The notes under the pieces are model-generated. The model was not told the DNA's origin, made no database searches, and was given only the letters and a program-made list of their open reading frames with translations. This document shows positions 43,382-57,921 of a DNA stretch of 64,000 nt, one piece after another. The translations under genes were made by a program, and so were the position numbers. The stretch comes from Aeromicrobium massiliense JC14 (GTDB lineage: Bacteria; Actinomycetota; Actinomycetes; Propionibacteriales; Nocardioidaceae): positions 664,324 through 728,323 of the forward strand of contig NZ_HE978638.1 in assembly GCF_000312105.1 (NCBI RefSeq), written 5' to 3'. The number at the start of each line of letters is the position of its first letter. Positions within the stretch are counted from its first letter, which is position 1.

Positions 43382-43774
43382 ATGGCACGCGTCAAGCGTT
43401 CCGTCAACGCGCAGAAGAAGCGCCGCGAGACCCTCGAGCGCGCGTCGGGCTACCGCGGCCAGCGCTCGCGCCTGTACCGCAAGGCCAAGGAGCAGGTCAC
43501 CCACTCGCTGGTCTACAACTACCGTGACCGCAAGGCGAAGAAGGGCGAGTTCCGCAAGCTCTGGATCCAGCGCATCAACGCTGCGGTCCGCGCTGAGGGC
43601 ATGACCTACAACCGCTTCATCCAGGGCATCAAGGCCGCGGGTGTCGAGGCTGACCGCAAGATCCTGGCCGACCTGGCCGTGAACGACCCGGCCGCGTTCT
43701 CCGCGCTCGTCGAGCTGGCCAAGAACAGCCTGCCCGAGGACGTCAACGCGCCCAAGGATCCCGCTGCGGCCTGA
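43382..43774 (+). CDS. rplT: 50S ribosomal protein L20
   Basis: 130 residues. [38 protein letters not shown] and [20 protein letters not shown] are L20 motifs. AAGGAG lies upstream. In Firmicutes L20 represses its operon through the infC leader; that role is possible here but not shown. Confidence 0.97.
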   Translation: MARVKRSVNAQKKRRETLERASGYRGQRSRLYRKAKEQVTHSLVYNYRDRKAKKGEFRKLWIQRINAAVRAEGMTYNRFIQGIKAAGVEADRKILADLAVNDPAAFSALVELAKNSLPEDVNAPKDPAAA

Positions 43775-43796
43775 CGCCCGGCGCGACCCGCACGAG

Positions 43797-44615
43797 ATGG
43801 CGAGCCCCGACGTCCTGACCGTCCGCTCCGGACGGATCAGGACGGCCCGGCGGCTCGCCACTCGTGCGTTCAGGGAGAAGACGCGCGAGTTCCTCGCGGA
43901 AGGGCCCCAGGCCGTCCGCGAGGCCCTCGGCGTTCCCGGCGTCGTCCGCGAGGTGTACGCCACGGCGGACGCGACCGACTCCCACCCCGACCTGACGGCC
44001 GCGGCGCACGACGCGCAGGTCGCCTGGCACGTCGTCGGCGAGGACGTCGTCGAGGCGCTCAGCGACACCGTGCAGCCGCAGGGCGTCGTCGCCCGCTGCG
44101 GGTTCGTCGAGACCGAGCTGGACGCCGTGCTGGCCGAGCCGGTCCGCTTCGTCGTCGTGTGCGCCGAGATCCGCGACCCGGGCAACGCGGGCGCGGTCAT
44201 CCGCTGCGCGGACGCGGCCGGGGCCGACGCCGTCGTGCTGGCCGGCGACTCGGTCGACCCGTACAACCCCAAGGCCGTGCGCGCGTCCGTGGGCAGCCTG
44301 TTCCACCTGCCGGTCGTCCGCGACCGCGACACCGCGAGCGTGCTGGCCAGCCTGCAGGAGGCCGGCCTCCAGGTGCTGGCCGCCGACGGGGCAGGGGAGC
44401 GCGAGCTGCACGAGCCGGGCCTCGACCTGGCCCGTCCCACCGCCTGGCTCATGGGCAACGAGGCCTGGGGGCTCCCCGAGGCGACCCGGGCCCTGGCCGA
44501 CGAGGTCGTCCGCGTGCCGATCTACGGACGCGCCGAGAGCCTCAACCTGGCCACCGCTGCCGCCGTCTGCCTGTACGCGACCGCTTACGCCCAGCGCTCC
44601 GGTGGGCTAGCGTGA
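43797..44615 (+). CDS. TrmH/SpoU family rRNA 2'-O-methyltransferase
   Basis: 272 residues. The N-terminal L30e-like RNA-binding domain has FLAEGPQAVREAL. The SPOUT catalytic domain has EIRDPGNAGAVIRCADAAGA (motif 1), LMGNEAWGLP (motif 2) and VPIYGRAESLNLATAAAVCLY (motif 3 with its knot). The position after rplT is conserved. The family includes RlmB and the thiostrepton-resistance enzyme TsnR; which nucleotide is methylated cannot be told. Confidence 0.9.
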   Translation: MASPDVLTVRSGRIRTARRLATRAFREKTREFLAEGPQAVREALGVPGVVREVYATADATDSHPDLTAAAHDAQVAWHVVGEDVVEALSDTVQPQGVVARCGFVETELDAVLAEPVRFVVVCAEIRDPGNAGAVIRCADAAGADAVVLAGDSVDPYNPKAVRASVGSLFHLPVVRDRDTASVLASLQEAGLQVLAADGAGERELHEPGLDLARPTAWLMGNEAWGLPEATRALADEVVRVPIYGRAESLNLATAAAVCLYATAYAQRSGGLA

Positions 44616-45688
44616 CCGCGAGCACGGGGGGTGTTCACGGAGTGACTGACGTCGATCTCGACGAGCTGCCGGACGGACTGATCGTCGCCGGGCCCGACGG
44701 CCGGGTGGAGTACGTCAACGGGTTCGTGCGCCAGCTCGCGCGCGCCAAGGGCGACGAGATGCTGGGCATGCACCTGGCCGACGCCCTGCCCTTCGACGAC
44801 CTCAACGGCCACTCCTGGCTGGACTGCGTCGACCCTTACGGCGGGCTGGCCACGCGCACCCGCATCTCCGAGCAGTCGTGGTGGTCGCCGCGCGGCAGCG
44901 AGTACCTCATCACCGCGCGGCTCGTGCGCGAGAAGCCGCTGGGCCCCGTCGTGCGCCTCGTGGTGTCCGTGCGCAACGCCCGCATCCGCAACCAGCGCGA
45001 CCGCGAGCGCTCCGACCTCATCGCCACCGTGGCGCACGAGCTCCGCTCGCCGCTCACCGGCATCAAGGGCTTCGTCTCCACCCTGCTGACCAAGTGGGAC
45101 CGCTTCTCCGACGAGCAGAAGCAGTTCATGCTCGCCACCGTCGACGCCGACGCCGATCGCCTGACCCGGCTCATCACCGAGCTGCTCGACGCCGCCCGCA
45201 TCGACTCCGGACGCCTGACGCTGCGGCGCGGCCCGGTGCAGCTGGACGAGCTCGCGTCGCGGGTCGTCGACAGCGTCTTCGTGGCCAGTGGCTGGGACGG
45301 CGAGGTCGAGGTCACCGGTGACGTGCCGGTCGTGTGGGGCGACGCCGACCGCATCACCCAGGTGCTGACGAACCTGGTCGAGAACGCCGTGCGCCACGGC
45401 AAGGGACTGCGGGCGCTCCTCGTGCGCCCGGAGGTCCACGACGGCGAGACGGGCGTGCGCGTGCTCGTGCGCGACAGCGGCCCCGGCATCCCCGAGGAGT
45501 CGCGCATGCGCATCTTCAGCCGCTTCTGGCGCTCGGGCCCCGGCGCCGGCACGGGCCTGGGCATGTACATCGTGCGCGGCATCGTCGACCAGCACGGCGG
45601 TCACATCGACGTCGAGGACGCCCCGGGCGGGGGAGCGGAGATCAGCTTCTGGCTCCCGGTCGCCGAGCCCGTCGAGCTCCACGACTGA
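44612..45688 (+). CDS. Soluble PAS-containing sensor histidine kinase (orphan)
   Basis: 358 residues. The N-terminal PAS domain (about 15-125; [18 protein letters not shown]) has no transmembrane helix, so sensing is cytoplasmic. HisKA has phospho-acceptor His142 in [11 protein letters not shown]. The ATPase domain has the N-box [19 protein letters not shown] and [12 protein letters not shown]. No response regulator is adjacent. The GTG at 44612 overlaps the methyltransferase stop (GTGA); the GTG at 44642 is an alternative. Position between the rplT cluster and pheS is also seen in relatives, from memory. Confidence 0.85.
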   Translation: MTASTGGVHGVTDVDLDELPDGLIVAGPDGRVEYVNGFVRQLARAKGDEMLGMHLADALPFDDLNGHSWLDCVDPYGGLATRTRISEQSWWSPRGSEYLITARLVREKPLGPVVRLVVSVRNARIRNQRDRERSDLIATVAHELRSPLTGIKGFVSTLLTKWDRFSDEQKQFMLATVDADADRLTRLITELLDAARIDSGRLTLRRGPVQLDELASRVVDSVFVASGWDGEVEVTGDVPVVWGDADRITQVLTNLVENAVRHGKGLRALLVRPEVHDGETGVRVLVRDSGPGIPEESRMRIFSRFWRSGPGAGTGLGMYIVRGIVDQHGGHIDVEDAPGGGAEISFWLPVAEPVELHD

Positions 45689-45737
45689 CCCGCGTCCGCG
45701 CGGGGCTCCCGCGCGCCGCACGCCCGTCGGCCACGAC

Positions 45738-45743
45738 TAGGAT
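45738..45743 (+). promoter_or_regulatory. -10 element TAGGAT for pheST
   Basis: TAGGAT lies 37 nt before the pheS ATG and would give a short leader of about 30 nt with GAGAGG as Shine-Dalgarno. The leader is too short for a T-box or leader-peptide attenuator. Confidence 0.5.
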
Positions 45744-45780
45744 CGACGGGTCCCGCGTACGTCCTGCAGAGAGGTCCGCC

Positions 45781-46884
45781 ATGTCGGCCCCCAACTCCGA
45801 GTACGACCCCGTCGAGGTCACGCCGCTGCGTGCCGACGAGGTCGAGCGCGCCCGTGACGAGGCGCTCGCGGCGATCGCCGAGGCGAGCTCGCTCGAGCAG
45901 CTCAAGCAGGTGCGTCTCGACCACGCCGGCGACCGCTCGCCGCTGGCCCTGGCCAACCGCGAGATCGGCGCGCTGCCCCCGCAGGCGCGCAAGGAGGCCG
46001 GCCAGCGCGTCGGCCAGGCCCGCGGCGCGGTGAGCAAGGCGCTGGCCGCGCGCACGACCGTCCTGGAGGCCGAGGCCGAGGAGCGCGCGCTCGCCGACGA
46101 GACCGTCGACGTCACGCTGCCCTGGGACCGCACGCCCCGCGGCGCCCGGCACCCCCTGACGACCGTGCAGGAGCACGTCGCCGACATCTTCACCGCCATG
46201 GGCTGGGAGGTCGCCGACGGCCCCGAGGTCGAGGCCGAGTGGCTCAACTTCGACGCGCTGAACCTCGGCCCCGACCACCCGGCCCGCACCATGCAGGACA
46301 CGTTCTGGGTGACGCCGGAGAAGGCAGCGATGGTGCTGCGCACCCACACGTCCCCGGTGCAGGCGCGGACGATGCTGACCCGCAAGCCGCCGATCTACGT
46401 CGCCGTGCCGGGACGCGTGTTCCGCACCGACGAACTCGACGCGACGCACTCGCCCGTCTTCCACCAGGTCGAGGGCCTGGCCATCGACGAGGGCCTGACC
46501 ATGGCCCACCTCAAGGGCACGCTCGACCACTTCGCCCAGGCGATCTACGGCGAGGGCACGACGACGCGCTTCCGTCCCTCGTACTTCCCGTTCACCGAGC
46601 CGAGCGCCGAGATGGACCTGCTCTGCTACGTCTGCCACAACGAGCCCGGTGCCGTGGCCCAGTGCCGCACCTGCCGCGGCGAGGGCTGGATCGAGTGGGG
46701 CGGCTGCGGCGTCGTCAACCCGCGGGTGCTCGTCGCCTGCGGCGTCGACCCCGAGCGGTACTCCGGCTTCGCCTTCGGCATCGGCCTGGACCGCACCATC
46801 ACCGGCCGGTACGACATCGCGGACCTGCGCGACCTGATCGACGGCGACATCCGTTTCACCGAGGCGTTCGGAGTGGAGCTCTGA
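45781..46884 (+). CDS. pheS: Phenylalanyl-tRNA synthetase, alpha subunit
   Basis: 367 residues. The N-terminal coiled coil for tRNA binding precedes the class II core: [31 protein letters not shown] (motif 2), [14 protein letters not shown] and [10 protein letters not shown] (motif 3). A four-cysteine knuckle (CYVC, then CRTC) followed by GCGVVNP is present, as in other actinobacterial PheS. TGATG overlap with pheT. Confidence 0.97.
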   Translation: MSAPNSEYDPVEVTPLRADEVERARDEALAAIAEASSLEQLKQVRLDHAGDRSPLALANREIGALPPQARKEAGQRVGQARGAVSKALAARTTVLEAEAEERALADETVDVTLPWDRTPRGARHPLTTVQEHVADIFTAMGWEVADGPEVEAEWLNFDALNLGPDHPARTMQDTFWVTPEKAAMVLRTHTSPVQARTMLTRKPPIYVAVPGRVFRTDELDATHSPVFHQVEGLAIDEGLTMAHLKGTLDHFAQAIYGEGTTTRFRPSYFPFTEPSAEMDLLCYVCHNEPGAVAQCRTCRGEGWIEWGGCGVVNPRVLVACGVDPERYSGFAFGIGLDRTITGRYDIADLRDLIDGDIRFTEAFGVEL

Positions 46885-49382
46885 TGCGAGTACCCCTGTC
46901 CTGGCTGCGCGAGTACGTCGAGCTGCCGCAGGACCTGTCCACCCAGCAGCTGGCCGACCGGCTGACCGCGTTCGACCTCAAGCTCGAGGAGATCGTGTCG
47001 TCGGGCGTGAGCGGCCCGCTCGTGGTCGGACGCGTGCTGACGCTGGTCAAGGAGCCGCAGAAGAACGGCAAGACCATCAACTGGTGCCGCGTCGACGTCG
47101 GCCCCGAGCACAACGAGCCGGCCACCGACGACGTGCCGGCCGGCCGCGGCATCGTCTGCGGCGCGCACAACTTCGTCGAGGGCGACCTCGTCGTGGTCTC
47201 GCTGCCCGGCACGGTGCTGCCGGCGCTCGGGTTCGAGATCACCGCACGCAAGACGTACGGCCACGTGTCGGACGGCATGATCTGCTCGCTGGCCGAGCTC
47301 GGCCTGCCCGGCGACGCCAGCGGCATCATCGTGCTGGAGCCCGGCCGCGCCGAGCCCGGCGACGACGCGATCGCGCTGCTCGGCCTGGACCAGGAGATCC
47401 TCGATCTCGAGGTCAACCCCGACCGGGCCTACGCGCTGTCGATGCGTGGCGTGGCCCGCGACGCTGGCCTGGCCCTCAGCGTCCCGTTCCACGACCCGGC
47501 CGGCCTCGAGCCGCACGCCGGGGATGGCCCGGGCGCCTACCCGGTCACCGTCGAGGCACCCGAGGCGTGCCCGGTGTTCACCGCCCTCACCGTGACCGGG
47601 TTCGACCCGACGCGTCCGACGCCGGACTGGATGGTCCGCGCCGTCGAGGGTGCGGGCATGCGCTCGATCTCGCTCGCGGTCGACATCACCAACTTCGTCA
47701 TGCTCGAGCTCGGCCAGCCGATCCACGGCTACGACAAGGCGGCCCTGCGCGGACCGATCGTCGTGCGGCACGCCACCGAGGGGGAGAAGCTCACGACGCT
47801 CGACGGCGTCACGCGCACCCTGGGCGCGTCCGACCTGCTCATCTGCGACGACCGCGGCCCGATCGGCCTGGCCGGCGTCATGGGCGGCGAGGAGGTCGAG
47901 CTGTCGGCCACCACGACCGACGTCGTCGTCGAGGCGGCCTACTTCGACCCGGCCACGATCGCGCGCACCGCGCGCGTCCAGAAGCTGCCCTCGGAGGCGT
48001 CCAAGCGCTTCGAGCGGGGCATCGACCCGACGATCGCGGTGGCCGCGGCCACGCGCGTCGCGCAGCTCATGGTCGAGCTCGGCGGGGCCACGCTCGAGCC
48101 GGGCGTCACCGTCGTCGGCGAGTCGCCGGCCCAGCCGGTCGTCCACGCCCGTGCCGACCTCGCGGCCCGCGTCACCGGCATCGACATCGACGCCGCGACG
48201 GCGATCGCCGCGCTCGAGGGCAACGGCTGCACGGTCGAGGTCGACGGCGACGAGCTCGCCGTCACCCCGCCGCCGTGGCGTCCGGACCTGACCGACCCCT
48301 ACGACCTGGCCGAGGAGGTGCTGCGTGTCGTCGGGTACGACCAGGTGCCGTCGGTGCTGCCGGTCGCCCCGGCCGGCCGGGGCCTCACCAAGGCCCAGCG
48401 CCTGCGCCGCCGGGCCGGCATGGTGCTCGCCGGGCAGGGCCTGGTGGAGGTCAAGACGTTCCCGTTCGCGGGACCGGCCGACCTCGACCGCCTGGGCCTG
48501 GACGCCGCCGACGTCCGCCGCCGCCAGGTGATGCTGGAGAACCCGCTCTCGGCCGAGGAGCCGGGCATGACGACGACGCTGCTCGTCGGCCTGCTCAAGG
48601 CGGCGGTGCTCAACCTGGGCCGTGGGCACTCCGACGTCGCGCTGGTCGAGACCGGGCGGGTGTTCCTGCCCGGCGAGGGCGAGCTGGAGGCGCCGATCTA
48701 CGGCGTCGACCGTCGTCCGACCGACGACGAGCTCGCGGCGCTGGACGCCGCGCTGCCGCGCCAGCCCTGGCACGTCGGCCTCGTCATGGCCGGCCACCGC
48801 GAGCGTCCGGGCTGGTACGGCCCGGGCCGTGAGGTGACCTGGGCGGACGCCGTCGAGACGGTGCGCGCCCTGGCCGCCTCGTTCCACGTCGACCTCGAGG
48901 TGCGCGCGGCCGACGTGCGTCCGTGGCACCCCGGCCGCTGCGCGGCGATCGTCGTCGAGGGCACGGTCGTCGGCCACGCTGGCGAGCTGCACCCGCGGGT
49001 CGTGCGCGACTGGGGCCTGCCGGCGCGCACCGTCGCGGCCGAGGTCGACCTCGACGCGCTCGTGGCCGCCGCTCCCGAGCAGGGCCCGGCGCCGTCGTTC
49101 TCGACGTACCCGGTCGCCAAGGAGGACCTCGCACTGGTCGTCGAGGCCGACGTCCCGTCCGCGGTCGTGCACGACGCGCTCGCCGCCTCCGGCCCGCTCG
49201 TGGAGTCGGTGCGCCTGTTCGACGTCTACACCGGCGAGCAGCTGCCCGAGGGCCGGAAGTCGCTGGCCTTCTCGCTGCGCCTGCGCGCCGCCGACCACAC
49301 CCTCGCCGACGAGGAGATCAAGGCCGCCCGTGAGGCGGCCGTGGCCGCCGCGGCCGAGGCGGCCGGCGCGACGCTGCGCTGA
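46884..49382 (+). CDS. pheT: Phenylalanyl-tRNA synthetase, beta subunit
   Basis: 832 residues, full length. [15 protein letters not shown] at the start, the tRNA-binding EMAP/OB domain around residues 40-150 (CGAHNFVEGDLVVVSLPG), the B3/B4 editing domain, B5 (MVRAVEGAGMRSISLAVDITN belongs to B3/B4), the catalytic-like B6/B7, and a C-terminal FDX-ACB anticodon domain ending in FSLRLRAADHTLADEEI. Works as an alpha2-beta2 enzyme with PheS and clears Tyr-tRNA-Phe. Confidence 0.96.
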   Translation: MRVPLSWLREYVELPQDLSTQQLADRLTAFDLKLEEIVSSGVSGPLVVGRVLTLVKEPQKNGKTINWCRVDVGPEHNEPATDDVPAGRGIVCGAHNFVEGDLVVVSLPGTVLPALGFEITARKTYGHVSDGMICSLAELGLPGDASGIIVLEPGRAEPGDDAIALLGLDQEILDLEVNPDRAYALSMRGVARDAGLALSVPFHDPAGLEPHAGDGPGAYPVTVEAPEACPVFTALTVTGFDPTRPTPDWMVRAVEGAGMRSISLAVDITNFVMLELGQPIHGYDKAALRGPIVVRHATEGEKLTTLDGVTRTLGASDLLICDDRGPIGLAGVMGGEEVELSATTTDVVVEAAYFDPATIARTARVQKLPSEASKRFERGIDPTIAVAAATRVAQLMVELGGATLEPGVTVVGESPAQPVVHARADLAARVTGIDIDAATAIAALEGNGCTVEVDGDELAVTPPPWRPDLTDPYDLAEEVLRVVGYDQVPSVLPVAPAGRGLTKAQRLRRRAGMVLAGQGLVEVKTFPFAGPADLDRLGLDAADVRRRQVMLENPLSAEEPGMTTTLLVGLLKAAVLNLGRGHSDVALVETGRVFLPGEGELEAPIYGVDRRPTDDELAALDAALPRQPWHVGLVMAGHRERPGWYGPGREVTWADAVETVRALAASFHVDLEVRAADVRPWHPGRCAAIVVEGTVVGHAGELHPRVVRDWGLPARTVAAEVDLDALVAAAPEQGPAPSFSTYPVAKEDLALVVEADVPSAVVHDALAASGPLVESVRLFDVYTGEQLPEGRKSLAFSLRLRAADHTLADEEIKAAREAAVAAAAEAAGATLR

Positions 49383-49393
49383 CCCGCACGTGG

Positions 49394-49428
49394 AAGGGGC
49401 CCCGAACCGTGTCGGTCCGGGGCCCCTT
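49394..49428. terminator. Bidirectional terminator between pheT and lemA
   Basis: AAGGGGCCCCG (49394-49404) pairs perfectly with 49418-49428; three further pairs extend inward. It sits between convergent genes. Confidence 0.8.
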
Positions 49429-49439
49429 CGTCGTCGGTG

Positions 49440-50003
49440 TCAGAACTGGACGGTCGGCGGCGTCGCCTGCGCCTCCGGCGCCTTGTAGAACTCGCGCTGG
49501 CCGACCTTGGCCAGCCCGGCGAAGAACATCCACGGGATCGTGGTCACCAGCTTGTTCAGCGTGCTGACCGCGTCGTTGTAGAACTGCCGCGCGAAGGAGA
49601 TCTTGTTCTCGGTGTCCGACAGCTCGGCCTGCAGCTGCTGGAAGTTCGCCGACGCCTTGAGGTCGGGGTACGCCTCGGCGACCGCCAGGACGTTGACGAT
49701 GGCGTTGTCGAGCCGCGCGTCGGCCGCGGCCTTGTCGGCGACGCTGCCGCCCTTCGCCGCACCGGCGGCGGCCGCGCGGGCCGAGGTCACCTCGTCGAAC
49801 ACGGCGCGCTCGTGCGTCGCGTAGCCCTTGACCGTGCTGACCAGGTTGGGGATGAGGTCCGCGCGCCGGGTGAGCTGGACGTCGATGCCGCCCAGGGCCT
49901 CCTGGGCCTCGACGTCGGCGGTGCGCAGCTTGTTGAAGCCGACGACGCCGATCCCGACCAGCAGGACGAGCAGCACGACGACGATGACGATGATCCAGAT
50001 CAT
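49440..50003 (-). CDS. LemA family protein
   Basis: 187 residues. The N-terminal helix MIWIIVIVVVLLVLLVGIG is an uncleaved membrane anchor, followed by helical LemA core motifs (QLTRRADLIPNLVSTVKGYA, LSDTENKISFARQFYNDAV). The minus-strand ATG at 50003 has GGAAGGA upstream. LemA proteins are membrane-bound helical bundles of unknown role that are often paired with DUF2207 or TPM-domain proteins, as here. Confidence 0.92.
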   Translation of the reverse strand: MIWIIVIVVVLLVLLVGIGVVGFNKLRTADVEAQEALGGIDVQLTRRADLIPNLVSTVKGYATHERAVFDEVTSARAAAAGAAKGGSVADKAAADARLDNAIVNVLAVAEAYPDLKASANFQQLQAELSDTENKISFARQFYNDAVSTLNKLVTTIPWMFFAGLAKVGQREFYKAPEAQATPPTVQF

Positions 50004-50043
50004 GGGGTGATCCTTCCGTACGGGGGAGCCGGGCGTCGAGCGA

Positions 50044-54474
<4,431 letters not shown>

Positions 54475-54478
<4 letters not shown>

Positions 54479-55626
54479 GCGTCACCGCAGCCCAGGGCTT
54501 CCGCGCCGCCGGCGTGGCCGCCGGCCTCAAGTCCAGCGGCGACCCCGACGTCGCCGTCGTCGTGAACGACGGCCCGAGCACGGCAGCCGCCGCCGTCTAC
54601 ACGTCCAACCGCTGCAAGGCGAACCCCGTGCTCTGGAGCCAGGAGGCGATCAAGGGCGGTCGCGCGTCCGCGGTCGCGCTGAACTCCGGCGGGGCCAACT
54701 GCTACACCGGCGCCGAGGGCTTCCAGACGACGCACGCGACCGCCGAGCTCGTCGCCGAGCGGCTCGGCGTGGGCGCGATCGACGTGCAGGTCTGCTCGAC
54801 CGGGCTCATCGGCCTGGTCAACGACCGCGACGACCTGCTCGGCGGCGTCGCCCGGGCGATCGACGGGCTCGCCGACGACGGGGGAGCGGCGGCCGCGCGC
54901 GCGATCATGACCACCGACAGCGTGCCCAAGCAGGCGCAGGCCACCCGCGACGGGTTCACCGTCGGCGGCATGGCCAAGGGCGCGGGCATGCTCGCCCCGG
55001 CGCTGGCCACGATGCTCGTCGTCATCACCACCGACGCCGACGTCGACAGCGCCACCGCGGACGCCGCGCTGCGCGAGGCCTGCCGCACCACGTTCAACCG
55101 GCTCGACTCCGACGGCTGCCAGTCCACGAACGACACGGTGCTGCTCATGGCCAGCGGCGCCTCGGGCGTCACGCCGGACGCGGAGGCGTTCACCGCCGCG
55201 CTGCACGAGGTGTGCCACAGCCTGGCGCTGCAGCTGCTGGCCGACGCCGAGGGCGCCGACCACGAGATCGCCATCGAGGTCGTCCACGCGGCCAGCGAGG
55301 ACGACGCGGTCGAGGTCGGCCGCTCGGTGGCCCGCAGCAACCTGTTCAAGGCCGCGATCTTCGGCAAGGACCCGAACTGGGGCCGCATCCTGGCCTCGGT
55401 GGGCACGACGCAGGCCGCCTTCGACCCCGCCGACCTCGACGTCGCGCTCAACGACGTGTGGGTGTGCCGCGCCAGCGGTCCGGCCGAGTCGGCCGACGGC
55501 GTCGACCTCGAGCCGCGCCAGGTGAGCGTCACGATCGACCTCAAGTCCGGCGACGCGTCCGCGACGATCTGGACCAACGACCTGACCCACGCGTACGTCC
55601 ACGAGAACTCGGCGTACTCATCATGA
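54475..55626 (+). CDS. argJ: Bifunctional ornithine acetyltransferase / N-acetylglutamate synthase
   Basis: 383 residues. It recycles the acetyl group from acetylornithine to glutamate. The self-cleavage site is in [14 protein letters not shown], with nucleophile Thr179 after Ala. [20 protein letters not shown] and [15 protein letters not shown] are family motifs. The start is ATGA-coupled to the small ORF; the end overlaps argB (ATGA). Confidence 0.95.
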
Positions 55627-56630
55627 CGGAGCACGAGATGACGGACACCGACAGCCCGTTCGGCACGGACCTCGAGGCGCAGGACGAGTGGCACCCGACC
55701 GAGTGGAAGAAGGCCACGGCGAAGGCGGCGACCCTCGCCGAGGCCCTGCCGTGGCTGAAGAAGTACCACGGCAAGGTCGTCGTGGTGAAGTACGGCGGCA
55801 ACGCCATGACCGACGAGTCGCTCAAGCGCGCCTTCGCCGAGGACATCGTGTTCCTGCGCCTGGCCGGGTTCAAGCCGGTCGTCGTGCACGGCGGCGGCCC
55901 GCAGATCAGCGCGATGCTCGACCGGCTGGGCATCGAGAGCGAGTTCCGCGGCGGCCTGCGCGTGACCACGCCCGAGGCGATGGAGGTCGTCCGCATGGTG
56001 CTCACCGGCCAGGTCGGCCGTGAGCTCGTGGGCCTGCTGAACCAGCACGGCGACCTCGCGGTGGGGCTGTCCGGCGAGGACGGCGGCCTGTTCACCGCCG
56101 AGAAGACGATGCCCGTCGTCGACGGCGAGCCGGTCGACGTAGGCCTGGTCGGCGAGGTCGTCGGCGTGCGTCCCGAGGCCGTCCAGGACCTCATCGACGC
56201 CGGACGCATCCCGGTCGTCTCCACCGTCGCCCCGGACGCCACCGGCCAGGTGCACAACGTCAACGCCGACACCGCGGCCGCCGCGCTGGCCGTCGCGCTC
56301 GGCGCCGAGAAGCTGCTCGTCCTCACCGACGTCGAGGGGCTGTACGTCAATTGGCCCGAGAGCACGGACGTCATCGGCGAGATCTCGCCGGAGAACCTCG
56401 CCGAGGTCATCCCGACGCTCGCGAGCGGCATGATCCCCAAGATGACCGCCTGCCTGAAGGCGGTCGAGGGCGGTGTCACCGGCGCGACGGTGGTCGACGG
56501 CCGCGAGCCGCACGCCGTCCTGCTGGAGATCTTCACCGACGAGGGCGTCGGCACCCAGGTGCTGCCCGGCGCGCCGACGAAGGTCCGCAGCGCCCTGTAC
56601 AAGACCTCGATGAAGAAGGACGAGTCATGA
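55623..56630 (+). CDS. argB: Acetylglutamate kinase
   Basis: 335 residues. Phosphorylates N-acetylglutamate. [10 protein letters not shown] (phosphate loop), [25 protein letters not shown] and [12 protein letters not shown]. The N-terminal extension of about 35 residues before the core ([20 protein letters not shown]) resembles the N-helix of arginine-feedback-inhibited, hexameric NAGKs. ATG 55638 is an alternative start. Confidence 0.95.
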   Translation: MTEHEMTDTDSPFGTDLEAQDEWHPTEWKKATAKAATLAEALPWLKKYHGKVVVVKYGGNAMTDESLKRAFAEDIVFLRLAGFKPVVVHGGGPQISAMLDRLGIESEFRGGLRVTTPEAMEVVRMVLTGQVGRELVGLLNQHGDLAVGLSGEDGGLFTAEKTMPVVDGEPVDVGLVGEVVGVRPEAVQDLIDAGRIPVVSTVAPDATGQVHNVNADTAAAALAVALGAEKLLVLTDVEGLYVNWPESTDVIGEISPENLAEVIPTLASGMIPKMTACLKAVEGGVTGATVVDGREPHAVLLEIFTDEGVGTQVLPGAPTKVRSALYKTSMKKDES

Positions 56631-56710
56631 CCGAGCGCAGCGAGGGAACCGACCAGACAGTCACGCGCGGGCGTTCGTATCCTGCGCTTCTCACGGAGGT
56701 CCGCGCATGA
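56627..56710 (+). CDS. 27-residue small ORF wedged between argB and argD
   Basis: It begins at an ATG overlapping the argB stop (ATGA) and ends with a TGA overlapping the argD ATG (ATGA). The start reads [10 protein letters not shown] and the end TEVRA. It contains GAGCGCAGCGAG, a variant in opposite orientation of the oligomer in the argC-argJ small ORF, and its 3' end carries CACGGAGG, the argD Shine-Dalgarno. No known family. Confidence 0.4.
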   Translation: MTERSEGTDQTVTRGRSYPALLTEVRA

Positions 56711-57921
56711 CCGAGCAGTTCGCCGGCACCGCGCAGCAGACCACGAGCGCGGAGTGGCAGGAGCGCTACGCCGCGTCGCTCATGAACACCTTCGGCCCGC
56801 CGCAGCGCGTGCTCGTGCGCGGCGAGGGGCCGTACGTCTGGGACGTCGACGGCAACCGCTACCTGGACCTGCTGGGCGGCATCGCGGTCAACGTCCTGGG
56901 CCACGCGCACCCCGCGCTGGTCCGGGCGGTGACCGAGCAGGTGAGCACCCTGGGCCACGTCTCGAACTTCTTCACCTCCTTCCCGCAGGTCGAGCTCGCC
57001 GAGCGGCTGCTGGCGCTGCTCGGCGGCGGCGAGCGTGCCGAGGGCAAGGTCTTCTTCACGTCCTCGGGCACCGAGGCCAACGAGGCCGCGTTCAAGGCCA
57101 CGCGCCGCACCGGACGCACGAAGGTCGTCGTCGCCGACGGCGCCTTCCACGGACGCACGATGGGCGCGCTCGCGCTGACCGCCAAGGCGGCCTACCGCGA
57201 GCCGTTCGAGCCCCTGCCCGGCGACGTGCTGCGGGTCGCGTACGGCGACGTCGCCGCGCTCGAGGCGGCCGTCGACGACACCGTCGCCGCCGTGCTGCTC
57301 GAGCCGATCCAGGGCGAGGCCGGCGTGGTCGTCCCGCCGCAGGGCTACCTCGAGGCCGCGCGCCGCATCACGTCCGAGCACGGCGCGCTGCTGTGGATCG
57401 ACGAGGTGCAGACCGGCATGGGCCGCACGGGCGACTGGTTCGCCCACAGCGCGTCCGGCGTCACGCCCGACCTGGTCACCGTGGCCAAGGGCCTGGGCGG
57501 CGGCGTGCCGATCGGCGCCTGCATCGGCCTGGGCGCGGCCGGCGAGCTGCTCCAGCCGGGCAACCACGGCACCACCTTCGGCGGCAACCCGGTGGCCACG
57601 GCCGCCGGCCTGGCCGTCGTGGACGCGATCGAGTCCGAGGGCCTGCTGCAGAACGCCCGCACCGTCGGCGACCAGCTGCGCGCCGACCTCGCCGCCCACC
57701 CGCTCGTGGCCGAGACCACCGGCCGCGGCCTGCTCGTCGGCATCGTGCTGCACCAGCCGGTCGCCCCGCAGGTCGCCACCGCCGCGCTCGACGCCGGCCT
57801 GGTCGTGAACGCGGCGACGCCGGAGCGGCTCCGCCTCGCCCCGCCGCTCGTGCTCACCGCCGAGCAGGCGTCGGGCGCCGCGAAGACGCTCGCGATGCTG
57901 CTGACGGAGGCGACGGCATGA
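56707..57921 (+). CDS. argD: Acetylornithine aminotransferase
   Basis: 404-residue class III PLP aminotransferase. [34 protein letters not shown], the PLP-Lys261 in [15 protein letters not shown], and [17 protein letters not shown]. Makes acetylornithine; homologues also serve lysine synthesis. ATGA junctions with the upstream small ORF and with argF. Confidence 0.95.
   Translation: MTEQFAGTAQQTTSAEWQERYAASLMNTFGPPQRVLVRGEGPYVWDVDGNRYLDLLGGIAVNVLGHAHPALVRAVTEQVSTLGHVSNFFTSFPQVELAERLLALLGGGERAEGKVFFTSSGTEANEAAFKATRRTGRTKVVVADGAFHGRTMGALALTAKAAYREPFEPLPGDVLRVAYGDVAALEAAVDDTVAAVLLEPIQGEAGVVVPPQGYLEAARRITSEHGALLWIDEVQTGMGRTGDWFAHSASGVTPDLVTVAKGLGGGVPIGACIGLGAAGELLQPGNHGTTFGGNPVATAAGLAVVDAIESEGLLQNARTVGDQLRADLAAHPLVAETTGRGLLVGIVLHQPVAPQVATAALDAGLVVNAATPERLRLAPPLVLTAEQASGAAKTLAMLLTEATA

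Noticed and set aside
40340..44458. 1372-codon minus-strand frame across the sseB, infC and rplT region
   Set aside because: Runs through several certain plus-strand genes and through the real minus-strand gene in another frame; shadow only.
45738..45780. T-box or leader-peptide attenuator before pheST
   Set aside because: The predicted leader is about 30 nt with no Phe codon run and no T-box sequence; the same holds for alaS and tyrS.
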